64,000 nucleotides of DNA from Halomonas aestuarii (GCF_001886615.1 NZ_CP018139.1:1922001-1986000), one strand, 5' to 3'. Positions 1 through 12,557 are shown, numbered from the stretch's first letter. The notes: generated by a model not told the origin, from the letters alone. Translations and numbers: made by a program.

Positions 1-447
1 CACGCCAACAACGCCAACCAGGCCCTGGACCGCATCATCAACTTCTTCCCCATCGAGCGTCACTCCCAGGTGTGGCTCGACCTCTCGCTCAACCTGCGGG
101 CCATCGTCGCCCAGCAGCTGCTGCCCACGGTGGACGGCGGGCGCTGCCCGGCGATCGAGATCATGCTCAAGTCACCGCTGATCGGTGACCTGGTGCGCAA
201 GGGCGAGGTCAGCGAGATCAAGAACATCATGTCGCGCTCGCGGGATCTCGGCATGCAGACCTTCGACCAGGCGCTCTACGACCTCTTCAAGGCCGGCAAG
301 ATCACCGAGGAGGTGGCGCTGGTGCATGCCGACTCGGCCAACGACCTGCGCATGATGATCAAGTACGGCGACGAGGGCAGCGAAGGGGTGGCCGGGGCCA
401 AGGAGGCCGCCAGCCACCTCTCCCTGCGCGGCCAGGACGACTTCTAG
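1..447 (+). CDS. pilU: PilU/PilT-type twitching motility ATPase, C-terminal part (5' end outside window)
   Basis: The reading frame is open from the first base and ends at a stop at 445-447, giving the last 148 residues. The opening HANNANQALDRI matches the His-box region of PilT/PilU retraction ATPases, hexameric motors that pull type IV pili back through ATP hydrolysis at the inner membrane. The Walker A and B boxes must lie upstream of the window. The segment FFPIERHSQVWLDLSLNLR and the long acidic/Ala-rich tail look more like PilU (the accessory retraction ATPase) than PilT, but this rests on sequence impression. The gene is convergent with anmK, 27 bp away. The choice between PilT and PilU is the main uncertainty. 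Confidence 0.85.
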   Translation, partial: HANNANQALDRIINFFPIERHSQVWLDLSLNLRAIVAQQLLPTVDGGRCPAIEIMLKSPLIGDLVRKGEVSEIKNIMSRSRDLGMQTFDQALYDLFKAGKITEEVALVHADSANDLRMMIKYGDEGSEGVAGAKEAASHLSLRGQDDF

Positions 448-474
448 CGGCTCGTCCCGGTTGTCAGGAGTGCC

Positions 475-1605
475 TCAGGGGGCGTAGAGCCCGCCCAGCA
501 CGCGGGGGCCGGCGGCGCCGGTCACCGAGGGCAGGTTGCCCGGCTGGCCGGCCAGCCGTCGTGCGGCCAGCCAGGCGAAGGCCCCGGCCTCCAGCCAGTC
601 GGCGGGCCAGCCCCAGTCGTCGCCCGCCACCAGCGGGGTTTCGGGCAGCCGGCGGGCCAGTCGCGCCAGCAGGTCCGGGTTGTGGGCGCCGCCGCCACAG
701 GGGATCAGCAGCGCGGCCGGCGGGGCCGCGAAGCGCTCCCGGGCCATCTCCACGCTTAGCGCCACGCTGGCGGCGGTCAGCTCGGCCAGGGTGGCCTGCA
801 CGTCCGCCGGCGCCTCTCCCCCCTCGAGATGTCCCTCCAGCCAGTCCAGATGGAACACCTCGCGGCCGGTGCTGCGGGGCGGCGGGCGGTGAAAGAAGGG
901 CTCGCTCAGCAGGCGCTCCAGCAGCGCCTCGTCGAGGCGTCCCGAGGCCGCCCAGGCGCCGCCGGCATCGAAGCGTCCCCCGCGATGGCGGGCATGCCAG
1001 GCATCCATCAGGGCATTGGCCGGGCCGGTGTCGAAGCCCAGGGGCGGGCGCCGGTCCCCGGTGGGCGGCAGCAGCGACAGGTTGGCGAAGCCACCGAGGT
1101 TGAGCACCAGGCGCCACTCCTCGGCGGAGCGGAACAGCGCCTCGTGGAAGGCCGGCGCCAGCGGTGCGGCCTGGCCGCCGGCGGCCAGGTCCCGGCGGCG
1201 GAAGTCGGCGACCACAGCGCAGCCGGTCAGCTCGGCGAGCAGGCTGGGATTGTCGAGCTGCAGCGAATAGGCCGGGCCGCCATCATGGCCCCAGGGAGCG
1301 TGCTCGATGGTCTGCCCGTGGCTGCCGATGGCGGCGACGGCTCCCCGTGCCACGCCACTCGAGGCCATCAGCGCCTCCACGGCGGCGGCCTGCAGGCGGC
1401 AGAAGGTGTCCTCGGCGGCCGCCAGTTCGGCAAAGGCCACCCGGTCGGCATGGCAGAGTCGCCACAGCAGGTCCCGCAGGGCGTCGGGCATCGGCTCGGC
1501 ATGGGTGCCGACCAGGCGCGGCGCTCCCTCCGCGGGGATGTCGACGAGGGCGGCATCGATACCGTCGAGGCTGGTACCGGACATCAGGCCGATGAAGAGG
1601 CTCAT
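475..1605 (-). CDS. anmK: anhydro-N-acetylmuramic acid kinase
   Basis: A 376-residue protein, close to the usual length for AnmK (about 370). It converts 1,6-anhydro-MurNAc, released during murein turnover, to MurNAc-6-phosphate using ATP, and acts in the cytoplasm in cell-wall recycling. The N-terminal GLMSGTSLDGIDAALVDI is the family's phosphate-binding signature. GFDTGPANALMDAWH in the middle and IPCGGGAHNPDLLARL near the C terminus are also typical of the fold. The ATG at 1605 is preceded by GGGAG. The gene is divergent from tyrS with a 111-bp gap, a neighbour pair I recall from Pseudomonas. I see no defects. Confidence 0.95.
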   Translation of the reverse strand: MSLFIGLMSGTSLDGIDAALVDIPAEGAPRLVGTHAEPMPDALRDLLWRLCHADRVAFAELAAAEDTFCRLQAAAVEALMASSGVARGAVAAIGSHGQTIEHAPWGHDGGPAYSLQLDNPSLLAELTGCAVVADFRRRDLAAGGQAAPLAPAFHEALFRSAEEWRLVLNLGGFANLSLLPPTGDRRPPLGFDTGPANALMDAWHARHRGGRFDAGGAWAASGRLDEALLERLLSEPFFHRPPPRSTGREVFHLDWLEGHLEGGEAPADVQATLAELTAASVALSVEMARERFAAPPAALLIPCGGGAHNPDLLARLARRLPETPLVAGDDWGWPADWLEAGAFAWLAARRLAGQPGNLPSVTGAAGPRVLGGLYAP

Positions 1606-1716
1606 GGGGACTCCCGGGCGGGCTCAACCGTGGGTGGTCGGACATGGTAACATCCCCGACCATTCGAACATCGACGCCCGCCGGTAGCGGGCCGCCTGCT
1701 GAGTGGAGAGGAGACA

Positions 1717-2916
1717 ATGACCGATGTAGCTGGCGCCCTGGCGCTGCTCAAGCGCGGGACCCACGAGATCCTGCTCGAGGACGAGCTGGAAAAGAAGCTG
1801 GCCTCCGGGCGCAAGCTGCGCATCAAGGCGGGCTTCGATCCCACGGCGCCGGACCTGCACCTCGGGCACAGCGTCCTGCTGACCAAGATGCGCCAGTTCC
1901 AGGACCTGGGCCATGAGGTCATCTTCCTGATCGGCGACTTCACCGGGCGCATCGGGGACCCCACCGGCAAGAACGTGACGCGCAAGCCGCTCACCGAGGA
2001 GGAGGTCAAGGCCAACGCCCAGACCTACAAGGAGCAGGTGTTCAAGATCCTCGATCCCGATAAGACCGAGGTGCGCTTCAATGCCGAATGGTTCTCGGCC
2101 ATGAGTGCGGCCGACATGATCGAGCTCGCCGGCCAGAGCACGGTGGCGCGCATGCTCGAGCGGGACGACTTCGACAAGCGCTACAGTGCGGGCCAGCCGA
2201 TCTCCATCCACGAGTTCCTCTATCCCCTGGTGCAGGGTTACGACTCCGTGGCGCTGGAGGCCGACGTGGAGCTCGGTGGCACCGACCAGAAGTTCAACCT
2301 GCTCATGGGCCGCGAGGTCCAGAAGCATTTCGGCCAGTCGCCCCAGGTGGTGATCACCATGCCGCTGCTCGAGGGGCTCGACGGCGTGCAGAAGATGTCC
2401 AAGTCGCTGGGCAACTACGTCGGGGTCGACGAGTCGCCGGGCGCGATGTTCAACAAGCTGGTCTCCATGCCCGACAGCCTGATGTGGCGTTACTTCGAGC
2501 TGCTCTCCCTCAAGGCCAACGAGGAGATCGAGGCGCTCAAGCGGGAGGTCGAGGCCGGTGCCAACCCGCGTGACATCAAGATGATCCTCGCCCGCGAGCT
2601 GATCGGCCGCTACCACGGCGAGGAGGCGGCCGCCAATGCGCACCGCAGCGCCGGCAACCAGCTGGCCGAGGGAGAGTTGCCGGAGGATTTGCCCGAGGTC
2701 GAGGTCGACTTCGAGGGCAGCGCCCAGGCGCCCATCGCCGCGGTGCTCAACCGGTCGGGACTGACCAACAACAGTGCCCAGGCCAAGGACATGCTCGGCA
2801 ATGGCCGGGTGAAGGTGGATGGCGAGGTGGTCCAGCGTGACCACATGCTCGAGACTGGCAGGAGCTATGTCATCCAGGCGGGCAAGAAGCGCTATGCCCG
2901 CGTGACCATCGGCTGA
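1717..2916 (+). CDS. tyrS: tyrosyl-tRNA synthetase
   Basis: A 399-residue class I aminoacyl-tRNA synthetase that charges tRNA-Tyr in the cytoplasm. The HIGH-type motif is HLGH at residues 48-51 and KMSKS is at 226-230. The last ~60 residues ([18 protein letters not shown] onward) form an S4-like RNA-binding domain. The length and the [12 protein letters not shown] form fit the TyrZ-like subgroup rather than the 424-residue E. coli enzyme. The ATG at 1717 follows a strong AGAGGAG Shine-Dalgarno. The rrn operon starts ~700 bp downstream in the same direction. A tRNA-Tyr gene also lies in this window at 23594. Confidence 0.97.
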   Translation: MTDVAGALALLKRGTHEILLEDELEKKLASGRKLRIKAGFDPTAPDLHLGHSVLLTKMRQFQDLGHEVIFLIGDFTGRIGDPTGKNVTRKPLTEEEVKANAQTYKEQVFKILDPDKTEVRFNAEWFSAMSAADMIELAGQSTVARMLERDDFDKRYSAGQPISIHEFLYPLVQGYDSVALEADVELGGTDQKFNLLMGREVQKHFGQSPQVVITMPLLEGLDGVQKMSKSLGNYVGVDESPGAMFNKLVSMPDSLMWRYFELLSLKANEEIEALKREVEAGANPRDIKMILARELIGRYHGEEAAANAHRSAGNQLAEGELPEDLPEVEVDFEGSAQAPIAAVLNRSGLTNNSAQAKDMLGNGRVKVDGEVVQRDHMLETGRSYVIQAGKKRYARVTIG

Positions 2917-2937
2917 GCCGGCCCGCCGATGTCCTCC

Positions 2938-2966
2938 ACGAACGCCCGCCCCGCGCGGGCGTTCGT
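2938..2966 (+). terminator. probable terminator after tyrS
   Basis: A perfect 12-bp stem (ACGAACGCCCGC with GCGGGCGTTCGT) closes a 5-base loop just 21 bases past the tyrS stop. The run after the stem (gtctcc) is poor in T, so it may be a weak terminator or a 3'-end stabiliser. Confidence 0.6.
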
Positions 2967-2984
2967 GTCTCCGGGGGCGTCGAT

Positions 2985-3022
2985 CTATCCACAAGGGGTG
3001 AGGAAAATCCGGCTGTGGATAG
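2985..3022. promoter_or_regulatory. inverted pair of DnaA-box-like 9-mers
   Basis: CTATCCACA at 2985-2993 and its exact inverse TGTGGATAG at 3014-3022 differ from the DnaA box TTATCCACA by one base each. They face each other 20 bp apart between the tyrS terminator and the rrn promoters. Whether DnaA binds here is unknown, and two boxes alone do not make an origin. Confidence 0.35.
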
Positions 3023-3227
3023 CCTGATCTCAAGCGTCGTGATCATCGCCCTGAGAGGGCATCGACACGCCGCCGAGATTTTTCTCCCGCGAGGCCTTGC
3101 ACCACTCCGGGGAAATCCGTAAAGTACGCATCCGCTGCCGGCGACGGGCACACGTTGCAGGCGGTGGTAAGTGGGTGAAGTGCTTGTTTCCACTTGGGTT
3201 TTTCGAAGCGTCTTTGGAAATTCCCGC

Positions 3228-3255
3228 TTGACGAACAGGCCGCATTCGGTAGAAT
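3228..3255 (+). promoter_or_regulatory. rrn promoter P1
   Basis: TTGACG (3228-3233) and TAGAAT (3250-3255) are separated by 16 bp, followed by the GC-rich discriminator GCGCACC. This is a typical strong stable-RNA promoter. A weaker candidate (TTGCAC at 3097, TAAAGT at 3120, 17-bp spacer) lies upstream. The region 3030-3230 between them contains no gene that I can support. Confidence 0.75.
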
Positions 3256-3365
3256 GCGCACCACGCTTTACGGAGACCCGCGGAGGGCTCCATCGGCACT
3301 CGAATCGCTTGAGCGAATCGAGGGTTCGGCCACCCGGATCGCTTCCTTCGGAACGCATCGCAGGG

Positions 3366-3393
3366 TTGACACGACACGCCGATCACGTAGAAT
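3366..3393 (+). promoter_or_regulatory. rrn promoter P2
   Basis: TTGACA (3366-3371) and TAGAAT (3388-3393) with a 16-bp spacer lie 138 bp downstream of P1 and have the same architecture. Tandem P1/P2 promoters are usual for rRNA operons. Confidence 0.8.
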
Positions 3394-3465
3394 ACGCCTT
3401 CCTCGCAGGGCGCCGGCGAGACCGCCGCTTCACGGAAGTGAGCCGGGCACGACGGCAACAGCGAG

Positions 3466-3477
3466 AGCTCTTTAACA
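3466..3477 (+). promoter_or_regulatory. rrn leader boxA antitermination site
   Basis: AGCTCTTTAACA matches the boxA consensus (TGCTCTTTAACA) recognised by NusB/NusE in rRNA antitermination. It lies ahead of 16S in the leader transcript. A second copy is present ahead of 23S. Confidence 0.85.
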
Positions 3478-3479
3478 AT

Positions 3480-3499
3480 CGATCAGGTAATTCATGTGG
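3480..3499 (+). other. 5' arm of the pre-16S RNase III processing stem
   Basis: The 20 bases here are complementary, apart from one bulged A, to 5184-5204 downstream of 16S. Together they form the long duplex that loops out pre-16S rRNA for RNase III cleavage. Key bases are ATCAGGTAATTCAT upstream and ATGAATTACCTGAT downstream. Confidence 0.85.
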
Positions 3500-3615
3500 G
3501 CGCTTGTCGGGATGTCGGTGACCAGTCACTGAAACATTCAAGGCAAGCGACTCGTCAAATGAGACGTTTGAACCTTGAGCCAGGTTTGGTTCCACCTTAG
3601 GAACTATCAGACTTT

Positions 3616-5153
<1,538 letters not shown>

Positions 5154-5250
5154 AACGACGAATCATCGACACTCGGCAAGTGTCCACAATGAATTACCTG
5201 ATCGACCAGAGCAAAGACTGTTTGGGTCGCGGACCCAGTGGTTTGTAGCC

Positions 5251-5327
<77 letters not shown>

Positions 5328-5342
5328 ATTTGCAGGATCAGA

Positions 5343-5418
5343 GGGGCCTTAGCTCAGCTGGGAGAGCGCCTGCCTTGCACGCAGGAGGTCAGCGGTTCGA
5401 TCCCGCTAGGCTCCACCA
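5343..5418 (+). tRNA. tRNA-Ala(TGC)
   Basis: A 76-nt cloverleaf 15 bases after tRNA-Ile. The acceptor GGGGCCT pairs with AGGCTCC (one G-T pair) and CCA is encoded. The anticodon loop CTTGCAC holds TGC at 5376-5378. It is co-transcribed with the rRNAs. Confidence 0.98.
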
Positions 5419-5485
5419 TCCTTCCCGACAGTCCAGAACAGAGACCAGCGGCAAGCCAGACGGCTTTCCACTGTTCTCTGAACAG

Positions 5486-5514
5486 TGCTCTTTAACAATG
5501 TGAATCATGCTGAC
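5486..5514 (+). promoter_or_regulatory. second boxA and 5' arm of the pre-23S processing stem
   Basis: TGCTCTTTAACA at 5486-5497 is an exact boxA. It is followed at 5500-5514 by GTGAATCATGCTGAC, which is perfectly complementary to 8560-8574 after 23S and so forms the RNase III stem for pre-23S. The rest of the spacer up to 5612 shows no gene. Confidence 0.85.
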
Positions 5515-5612
5515 AAACGTTACCTTCCGAGAGGAAGGTGACACGAGATACGTCTCAAGCGTATCCGGCAATTGTCGATTGTCATCGCGGACCAGACCTC
5601 TTGGGGTTATAT

Positions 5613-8500
<2,888 letters not shown>

Positions 8501-8582
8501 ATAACACCCAAGCGGTCTGCCGATGGCGACCGACATGACGGATACGATGAGACGATCTCGTCAGCATGATTCACCGTTTTTC

Positions 8583-8699
8583 GCCTGACGACCATAGCGT
8601 GCGGGAACCACCTGATCCCTTGCCGAACTCAGCAGTGAAACCGCTCAGCGCCGATGGTAGTGTGGGGCCTCCCCATGCGAGAGTAGGTCATCGTCAGGC
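8583..8699 (+). rRNA. rrf: 5S ribosomal RNA
   Basis: About 117 nt. The 5' strand GCCTGACGA pairs with the 3' strand TCGTCAGGC to form helix I, and the interior CCGAACTCAGCAGTGAAA is a 5S hallmark. It lies 82 bases after 23S, inside the same transcript. The mature ends may extend a base or two. Confidence 0.95.
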
Positions 8700-8710
8700 A
8701 CCTATTCCGA

Positions 8711-8746
8711 GAAAACCCCGAGTTCATTGAGCTCGGGGTTTTTTCA
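8711..8746 (+). terminator. rrn operon Rho-independent terminator
   Basis: AAAACCCCGAG pairs with CTCGGGGTTTT across a TTCATTGAG loop, and the stem runs into a T-tract. It lies 12 bases after 5S and closes the rRNA operon. Confidence 0.92.
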
Positions 8747-8834
8747 TGTCTGAGGATCAGGTCATGTCAGGGGAAAGGTCAGGGCCTCCCCCTGGAGCGT
8801 AGCGGCGCGCCGCCCCCCGGAGCCCGGCCGATCC

Positions 8835-8890
8835 TCGTCAGGCACCTATCCCGAGAAAACCCCGAGCTCACACGAATTCGGTTTTTTTGC
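8835..8890 (+). repeat. second copy of the 5S tail and terminator arm
   Basis: Bases 8835-8866 repeat 8691-8722 with a single mismatch in 32 (T to C). They contain the last nine bases of 5S helix I, the spacer CACCTAT and the terminator's 5' arm. The 3' arm has drifted (ATTCGGTTTTTTT), leaving a weaker CCGAG/TTCGG hairpin with a T-run. The simplest reading is the stub of a tandem second 5S gene or a recombination scar at the edge of the rrn operon. The bases between (8750-8834) are GC-rich and carry no gene I can support. Confidence 0.8.
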
Positions 8891-9007
8891 GCGTGTTCGG
8901 TTGTCAGGGAGACCTACCCCGACAGGTCGGGCCAGCGACGACCGTTTCCTCTGCCGCGGCTCTCTCCGACGGAACATGCATTACCGGCCGTGTGCGGCGA
9001 AATAAAG

Positions 9008-9034
9008 CGCCCCGCTTGCCTAGCAAGCGGGGCG
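9008..9034 (-). terminator. terminator of the LacI-family gene
   Basis: A perfect 12-bp inverted repeat (CGCCCCGCTTGC and GCAAGCGGGGCG) with a 3-base loop. On the minus strand the stem is followed by CTTTATTT, which suits termination of the regulator gene reading toward the rrn operon. Confidence 0.8.
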
Positions 9035-9080
9035 GTTGCGTCCAAGTTTGTCGCCGAGAGTTTCCCCCACCCCGTTTTCG

Positions 9081-10076
9081 CTACGGCGGCGGAGCCACGG
9101 TGCCGCGTTCCACCAGATGGGTGGAGAAGCAGAGCGGACCTTCCCAGGGCGCGTGATCGACCATGGAGATCACCCGGCTGCCGGCCGATTGCGCCATCCG
9201 GTCCACAGGGACGTGCACCGACGTCAGCCCCGGAGTGACGTAGTGGGCATAGACCTCATCATCGAAGCCCACTAGGGAGACATCCTCGGGGACGCGCAGG
9301 CCGAGCTCCTTGAGGTGCAGCATGGCGCCGATGGCCATGTCGTCGTTGCCCACTGCCAGGGCCGTGAATGGCAGGCCACGTCGCCGCAGGATATCCACGG
9401 CTTCGCGCCCGCTCGACTCCTGCCAGGTCCCTTCCACCACGGCCGCGTCCGGCACGGACAGTCCGGCCTCTTCCATCGCCTGGTGATAGCCCGCCAACCG
9501 CTGAGTGGCGTCCTGCTTCCAGCGCGGGCCGGAGATGCAGGCGATGTGCCGGTGGCCCTGTTCGATCAGGTGGCGAGTGGCGAGATAGCCGCCCTGCCGG
9601 TTGTCGACGTAGCTGCACTGACCCTCAAGCCCGGGCACCTGGCGGTTGATGATGACCAGCGGAATCTGCGCGGCCAGCGCGACCAGGGCGTCATCGTGCA
9701 GGCGGTCCGACTGGACCAGGAGGCCGTCGCAGCGACGCGACATCAGGAAGTCGATCGACTCCTGCTCCCGGATCAGCTCGTTGTGTCCCGAGGCCACCAG
9801 CAGCGACTTGTTGCGCAGGCGGAGCGCCTCTTCCAGGTTCACCATCAGCGTGCCCATGAAGGGGCCGGCGAGGTGGGAGATGACCAGACCGATGCAATCC
9901 GAGCGGTTGGAGGCCAGCGACCGAGCGAAGGAGTTGGGGCGGTAGCCCAGGCGTTGCATCGCGTCCTCGACCCGCCGAAGTGTCTGTTCTGCCACGGGCA
10001 CTTCGCCATTCATGACGCGGGAGACCGTGGCGGGGGAGACCCCTGCAAGGCTCGCAACCTCCTTGATGGTGGACAT
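9081..10076 (-). CDS. LacI/GalR-family transcriptional regulator of the beta-glucoside island
   Basis: A 331-residue repressor. Residues 2-22 form the LacI helix-turn-helix (TIKEVASLAGVSPATVSRVMNG), followed by the hinge (GYRPNSFARSLAS) and a periplasmic-binding-protein-like sugar sensor domain (IGLVISHLAGPF ... GFDDEVYAHYVTPGLTSVHVP). I chose the ATG at 10076 because AGGAG lies six bases upstream; a longer frame to 10121 lacks this and adds a non-family N terminus. An operator overlaps its own -35 region, so it is probably autoregulated. The same operator fronts the porin and the GH1/GH30 promoters. Family resemblance and operator suggest an AscG-like role in beta-glucoside control. The inducer is unknown. 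Confidence 0.9.
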   Translation of the reverse strand: MSTIKEVASLAGVSPATVSRVMNGEVPVAEQTLRRVEDAMQRLGYRPNSFARSLASNRSDCIGLVISHLAGPFMGTLMVNLEEALRLRNKSLLVASGHNELIREQESIDFLMSRRCDGLLVQSDRLHDDALVALAAQIPLVIINRQVPGLEGQCSYVDNRQGGYLATRHLIEQGHRHIACISGPRWKQDATQRLAGYHQAMEEAGLSVPDAAVVEGTWQESSGREAVDILRRRGLPFTALAVGNDDMAIGAMLHLKELGLRVPEDVSLVGFDDEVYAHYVTPGLTSVHVPVDRMAQSAGSRVISMVDHAPWEGPLCFSTHLVERGTVAPPP

Positions 10077-10152
10077 GTATGCTCCTGTTGCTCTTCGATG
10101 TGTAGCTCTGGAGAAGGGCACCTCTGAGGCGCCGTCGGTTCCGTACAGCCAG

Positions 10153-10195
10153 TAATGTCAGCAAACATTATAGGCAGTAATGTAATCGCTTTCAT
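10153..10195 (-). promoter_or_regulatory. regulator promoter with operator O1
   Basis: On the minus strand TATAAT (10167-10172) is preceded at 17 bp by ATGAAA. That -35 lies inside the operator at 10180-10195 (plus strand ATGTAATCGCTTTCAT), one base off the island consensus ATGAAAnCGnTTTCAT. A second, different inverted repeat, TAATGT-N6-ACATTA (10153-10170), covers the -10 and start-site region. Confidence 0.7.
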
Positions 10196-10277
10196 GCTTA
10201 TTGCTTTTATCGTGCGAGGCCCTGCCTGCGCTCGATGGCGGTCTCGGCATTCATCTAGGTGTGATCTCTCGGTAGGT

Positions 10278-10905
10278 TGTTCATCCGGAGCCTGCCCGGA
10301 AAGCTGGGAGTGCGAACCAAACCAACCTCCAGGAGGCCCGGATGAACACCCGTAAGAATGCCCGTCTCACTCCGCATGGTCGAGCCCTGCTGGTCGCCCG
10401 CGTCATCGATGAAGGATTACGGCCAAGGGAGGTGGCACAGGCCCAGGGTGTCAGTGTGAGAACGGTCTACAAGTGGGCCCGCCGTTTCCGTGAAGAGGGC
10501 CACGCCGGCCTTCAAGACCGTACGTCGAGCCCTGAACGAAGCCCCTTCGCGACAGATGCGGCTACCGTGGAGCAGGTCATCGAACGTCGGCAGCAGCGCC
10601 AGATCTATCGTCAGATTGCCCTGGCACTGGGAATCTGCCAGAGCACGGTGGCGTGTCTTCTCAGGCGTGAGGGGCTGAACCGCCTCGCCGCCCTGTCACC
10701 GGCAAGGCCCGACAATCGCTATGAGCACGACGCCCCTGGGGGGCTCTTGCACTTGGATATCAAGAAGCTGAGACGCTTCGAGCGTCCGGGGCATCGGCTG
10801 ACCGGAGATCGACAGCAGAACACGCCTGGCGCGGGATGGGAGTATGTTCATGTGGCCATCGATGATCACTCGCGACTGGCCTTCAGCAGCCTTCATCCGG
10901 ACGCA
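10278..10905 (+). mobile_element. truncated IS481-family insertion sequence
   Basis: The left end is placed at TGTTCATCCGGAGCCTGCCC (10278), since family ends commonly begin TGT. It is followed by a transposase start at 10342. Transposase similarity stops near 10905, and no right inverted repeat is found after it, so the element has lost its 3' half. It lies directly upstream of the regulator's promoter and separates it from the porin. Confidence 0.65.
10342..10905 (+). pseudogene. IS481-family transposase, 3'-truncated
   Basis: The N terminus has the winged-helix DNA-binding domain (LTPHGRALLVARVI ... VSVRTVYKWARRFREEG). The DDE domain then begins with the first Asp in HLDIKKL and the second in AIDDHSR. 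After FSSLHPDA (about residue 188) the frame enters unrelated sequence and stops at 10944, so the catalytic Glu is missing and the protein cannot be active. A full IS481 transposase is normally over 300 residues. Confidence 0.85.
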
Positions 10906-10919
10906 AGATCGCCGCTTTT

Positions 10920-11125
10920 TTGGCTTCTGCGTCTGAGTTTTTAGTGTCGATGTCATTGCCGAAGATCGAGGAGTCCGGTGACTGGCTGTTGTTGGCGTCG
11001 AGGTTAAGCTCTGCGTCGCCGCCGAAGGACAGGGAACAGCTCTCGGTTTTATATGTCATGCCGGCGGTGGCGGCGCCCGCTAGGGTCAGTGAGATGGGGG
11101 CAGTGGGAGCAGGGCAAAGTGCCAT
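10920..11125 (-). pseudogene. relic of a coding sequence, possibly an outer-membrane porin
   Basis: The minus strand reads LCPAPTAPISLTLAGAATAGMTYKTE followed by FGGDAELNLDANN, a pattern like the first strands of a beta-barrel porin. It then runs into the IS relic at ~10920. No ribosome site precedes the ATG at 11125, and the porin terminator lies just upstream, so this looks like a fragment left by deletion rather than a gene. The family assignment is only an impression. Confidence 0.3.
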
Positions 11126-11138
11126 GAACCGAAACAAA

Positions 11139-11163
11139 GGAGCCCGCTTGCAAGCAGGCTCCA
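11139..11163 (-). terminator. terminator of the LamB-type porin gene
   Basis: On the minus strand GGAGCCTGCTTG pairs with CAAGCGGGCTCC (one mismatch), followed by TTTGTTT. It lies 34 bases past the porin stop. Confidence 0.8.
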
Positions 11164-11196
11164 TGGCAGCGAGATGGATTTCACTTCAGTGCATGG

Positions 11197-12510
11197 TTAC
11201 CACCACATGTCGGCTTGAACGCCCACGAGGATGTCGCTCTCGTCGCGCTGATCACCATCCAGATAGGTGGCGAGGAAACGAATCTCCGGCGTCGGACCAA
11301 AACCGGTGTCGACTTTAAGTTTGGGTCCTACCGTCAGTTTGTAATCGTAACTGCTTGACGTTACACCTGAAGCATCTTTTTCATGGTTATACTGATAGCC
11401 GGCTTCCGTGACAAAATCCAGGTTGTCGCTGATGGGAAAGGTGGGACGAACCATCGCGGACGCCCAGCTGTCCGTGCTTCCATTCTCCTTGTCGTTATAT
11501 TGCCCCTGAAGAGAATGGAACACGTTGACACCGTTATCGAAGAAGTATCCACCCCAGACCAGCGCACGCGTGGACATATCTCCGCTTTCCACTGCTTTCA
11601 CGCATGAGGTTCCGCAGTCGGTTCCCGTGATCTTGTTGCCTGTTACGTTACTTCCGGGCGCGTAAGTGTTGTACGTTGTCAGCGTGCCACCCAGCAACTG
11701 CCCGGACCCCAGCCCTTGACCCACCTGACCGATGTAGTTGGTAAAGCCCTTTTCGGAAAGGCCATAGACACTCTCCGAATGAACGATGGCAGTAAGATCA
11801 TAGCCACTGGAGGCATACTCATTGGCTACACCGTCTTCTTCAACGATGTTATCGGGCAGGTGCTTGCCCATGGCGTGCAATTCGACACCTCCCAGGTCAA
11901 CACCGACATGCACTGCATGCATGACATTGTTGCTGTCTCCCCAGAACCCCGTATCCCCGGAGTCATCACTGGCGATATACGCAAAATCCCACTTGTTGCC
12001 GCCCAGCTCGATCCCTTCAACACCCGCACCAGTGCCTGACATATCTGTGTAGAAGAAGTCGGTCATGAAGATGTAATTGTCTTTGCCATAAAAACGCTTA
12101 CCGCCCCATACAGTGCCGGTCTCCGTATAACCATCGAACTCGACATACGTCTCGATCATGCCGATTTCGCTGTTTGTCGCATCGGCATTGGCACCCAACT
12201 GGTTGGTGGCATATTGCGCGTTATCTGCACCGGCTCGCGTTTTTATACGAACCTGCTGGCCCCTGTCGTTTTCAAAATTCTTCTGAAGGGCCAGCTCAAA
12301 GTGATTGTCCGACTCGATACCCAGCCGCCCCAGACGCTCTTTTGAGCCGGGAAATTTTGAACGCTTGAAATCGTCGTTTGCATCAAACAGAACGCCCGCT
12401 CGAAAGTATCCGTGGAATTCGAAGCCCTCCGACTTTTCTGCGTAAGTCGACATGGAGGTCATGCCCGTCGACACTGCGAGAAAAGCGAGAGACATTTTTG
12501 TTAGTTTCAT
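11197..12510 (-). CDS. LamB-type maltoporin-like outer-membrane porin
   Basis: A 437-residue precursor. It has a signal peptide (MKLTKMSLAFLAVSTGM, probable cut after TYA, residue 24), then FEFHGYFRAGVLFD and, further on, GGKRFYGKDNYIFMTDFFYTD and MSGTGAGVEG, the recognisable LamB core that lines the 18-strand sugar channel. It ends in Trp, as outer-membrane barrels often end in an aromatic residue. I chose the ATG at 12510 for its GGAG site; the frame runs open to 12600 over the operator. Base composition is visibly more AT-rich than its neighbours. The operators make beta-glucosides, rather than maltodextrins, the likely cargo. Confidence 0.85.
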   Translation of the reverse strand: MKLTKMSLAFLAVSTGMTSMSTYAEKSEGFEFHGYFRAGVLFDANDDFKRSKFPGSKERLGRLGIESDNHFELALQKNFENDRGQQVRIKTRAGADNAQYATNQLGANADATNSEIGMIETYVEFDGYTETGTVWGGKRFYGKDNYIFMTDFFYTDMSGTGAGVEGIELGGNKWDFAYIASDDSGDTGFWGDSNNVMHAVHVGVDLGGVELHAMGKHLPDNIVEEDGVANEYASSGYDLTAIVHSESVYGLSEKGFTNYIGQVGQGLGSGQLLGGTLTTYNTYAPGSNVTGNKITGTDCGTSCVKAVESGDMSTRALVWGGYFFDNGVNVFHSLQGQYNDKENGSTDSWASAMVRPTFPISDNLDFVTEAGYQYNHEKDASGVTSSSYDYKLTVGPKLKVDTGFGPTPEIRFLATYLDGDQRDESDILVGVQADMWW

Positions 12511-12541
12511 GGTAGCTCCACTAAGTTTAGGGCATAAGAAA

Positions 12542-12557
12542 ATGAAAGCGATTTCAT
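12542..12557. promoter_or_regulatory. LacI-family operator O2 (porin, proximal)
   Basis: ATGAAAGCGATTTCAT is a 16-base near-palindrome with a central CG. It lies just downstream of the porin's candidate -10 (TATAGT on the minus strand, 12568-12573), over the expected transcript start. Confidence 0.8.

Noticed and set aside
2985..3022. Replication origin
   Set aside because: Only two DnaA-like boxes, no AT-rich unwinding region and no dnaA, dnaN or gidA neighbours.
1624..3033. A 469-residue open frame antisense to tyrS
   Set aside because: Shadow of tyrS; no family similarity.
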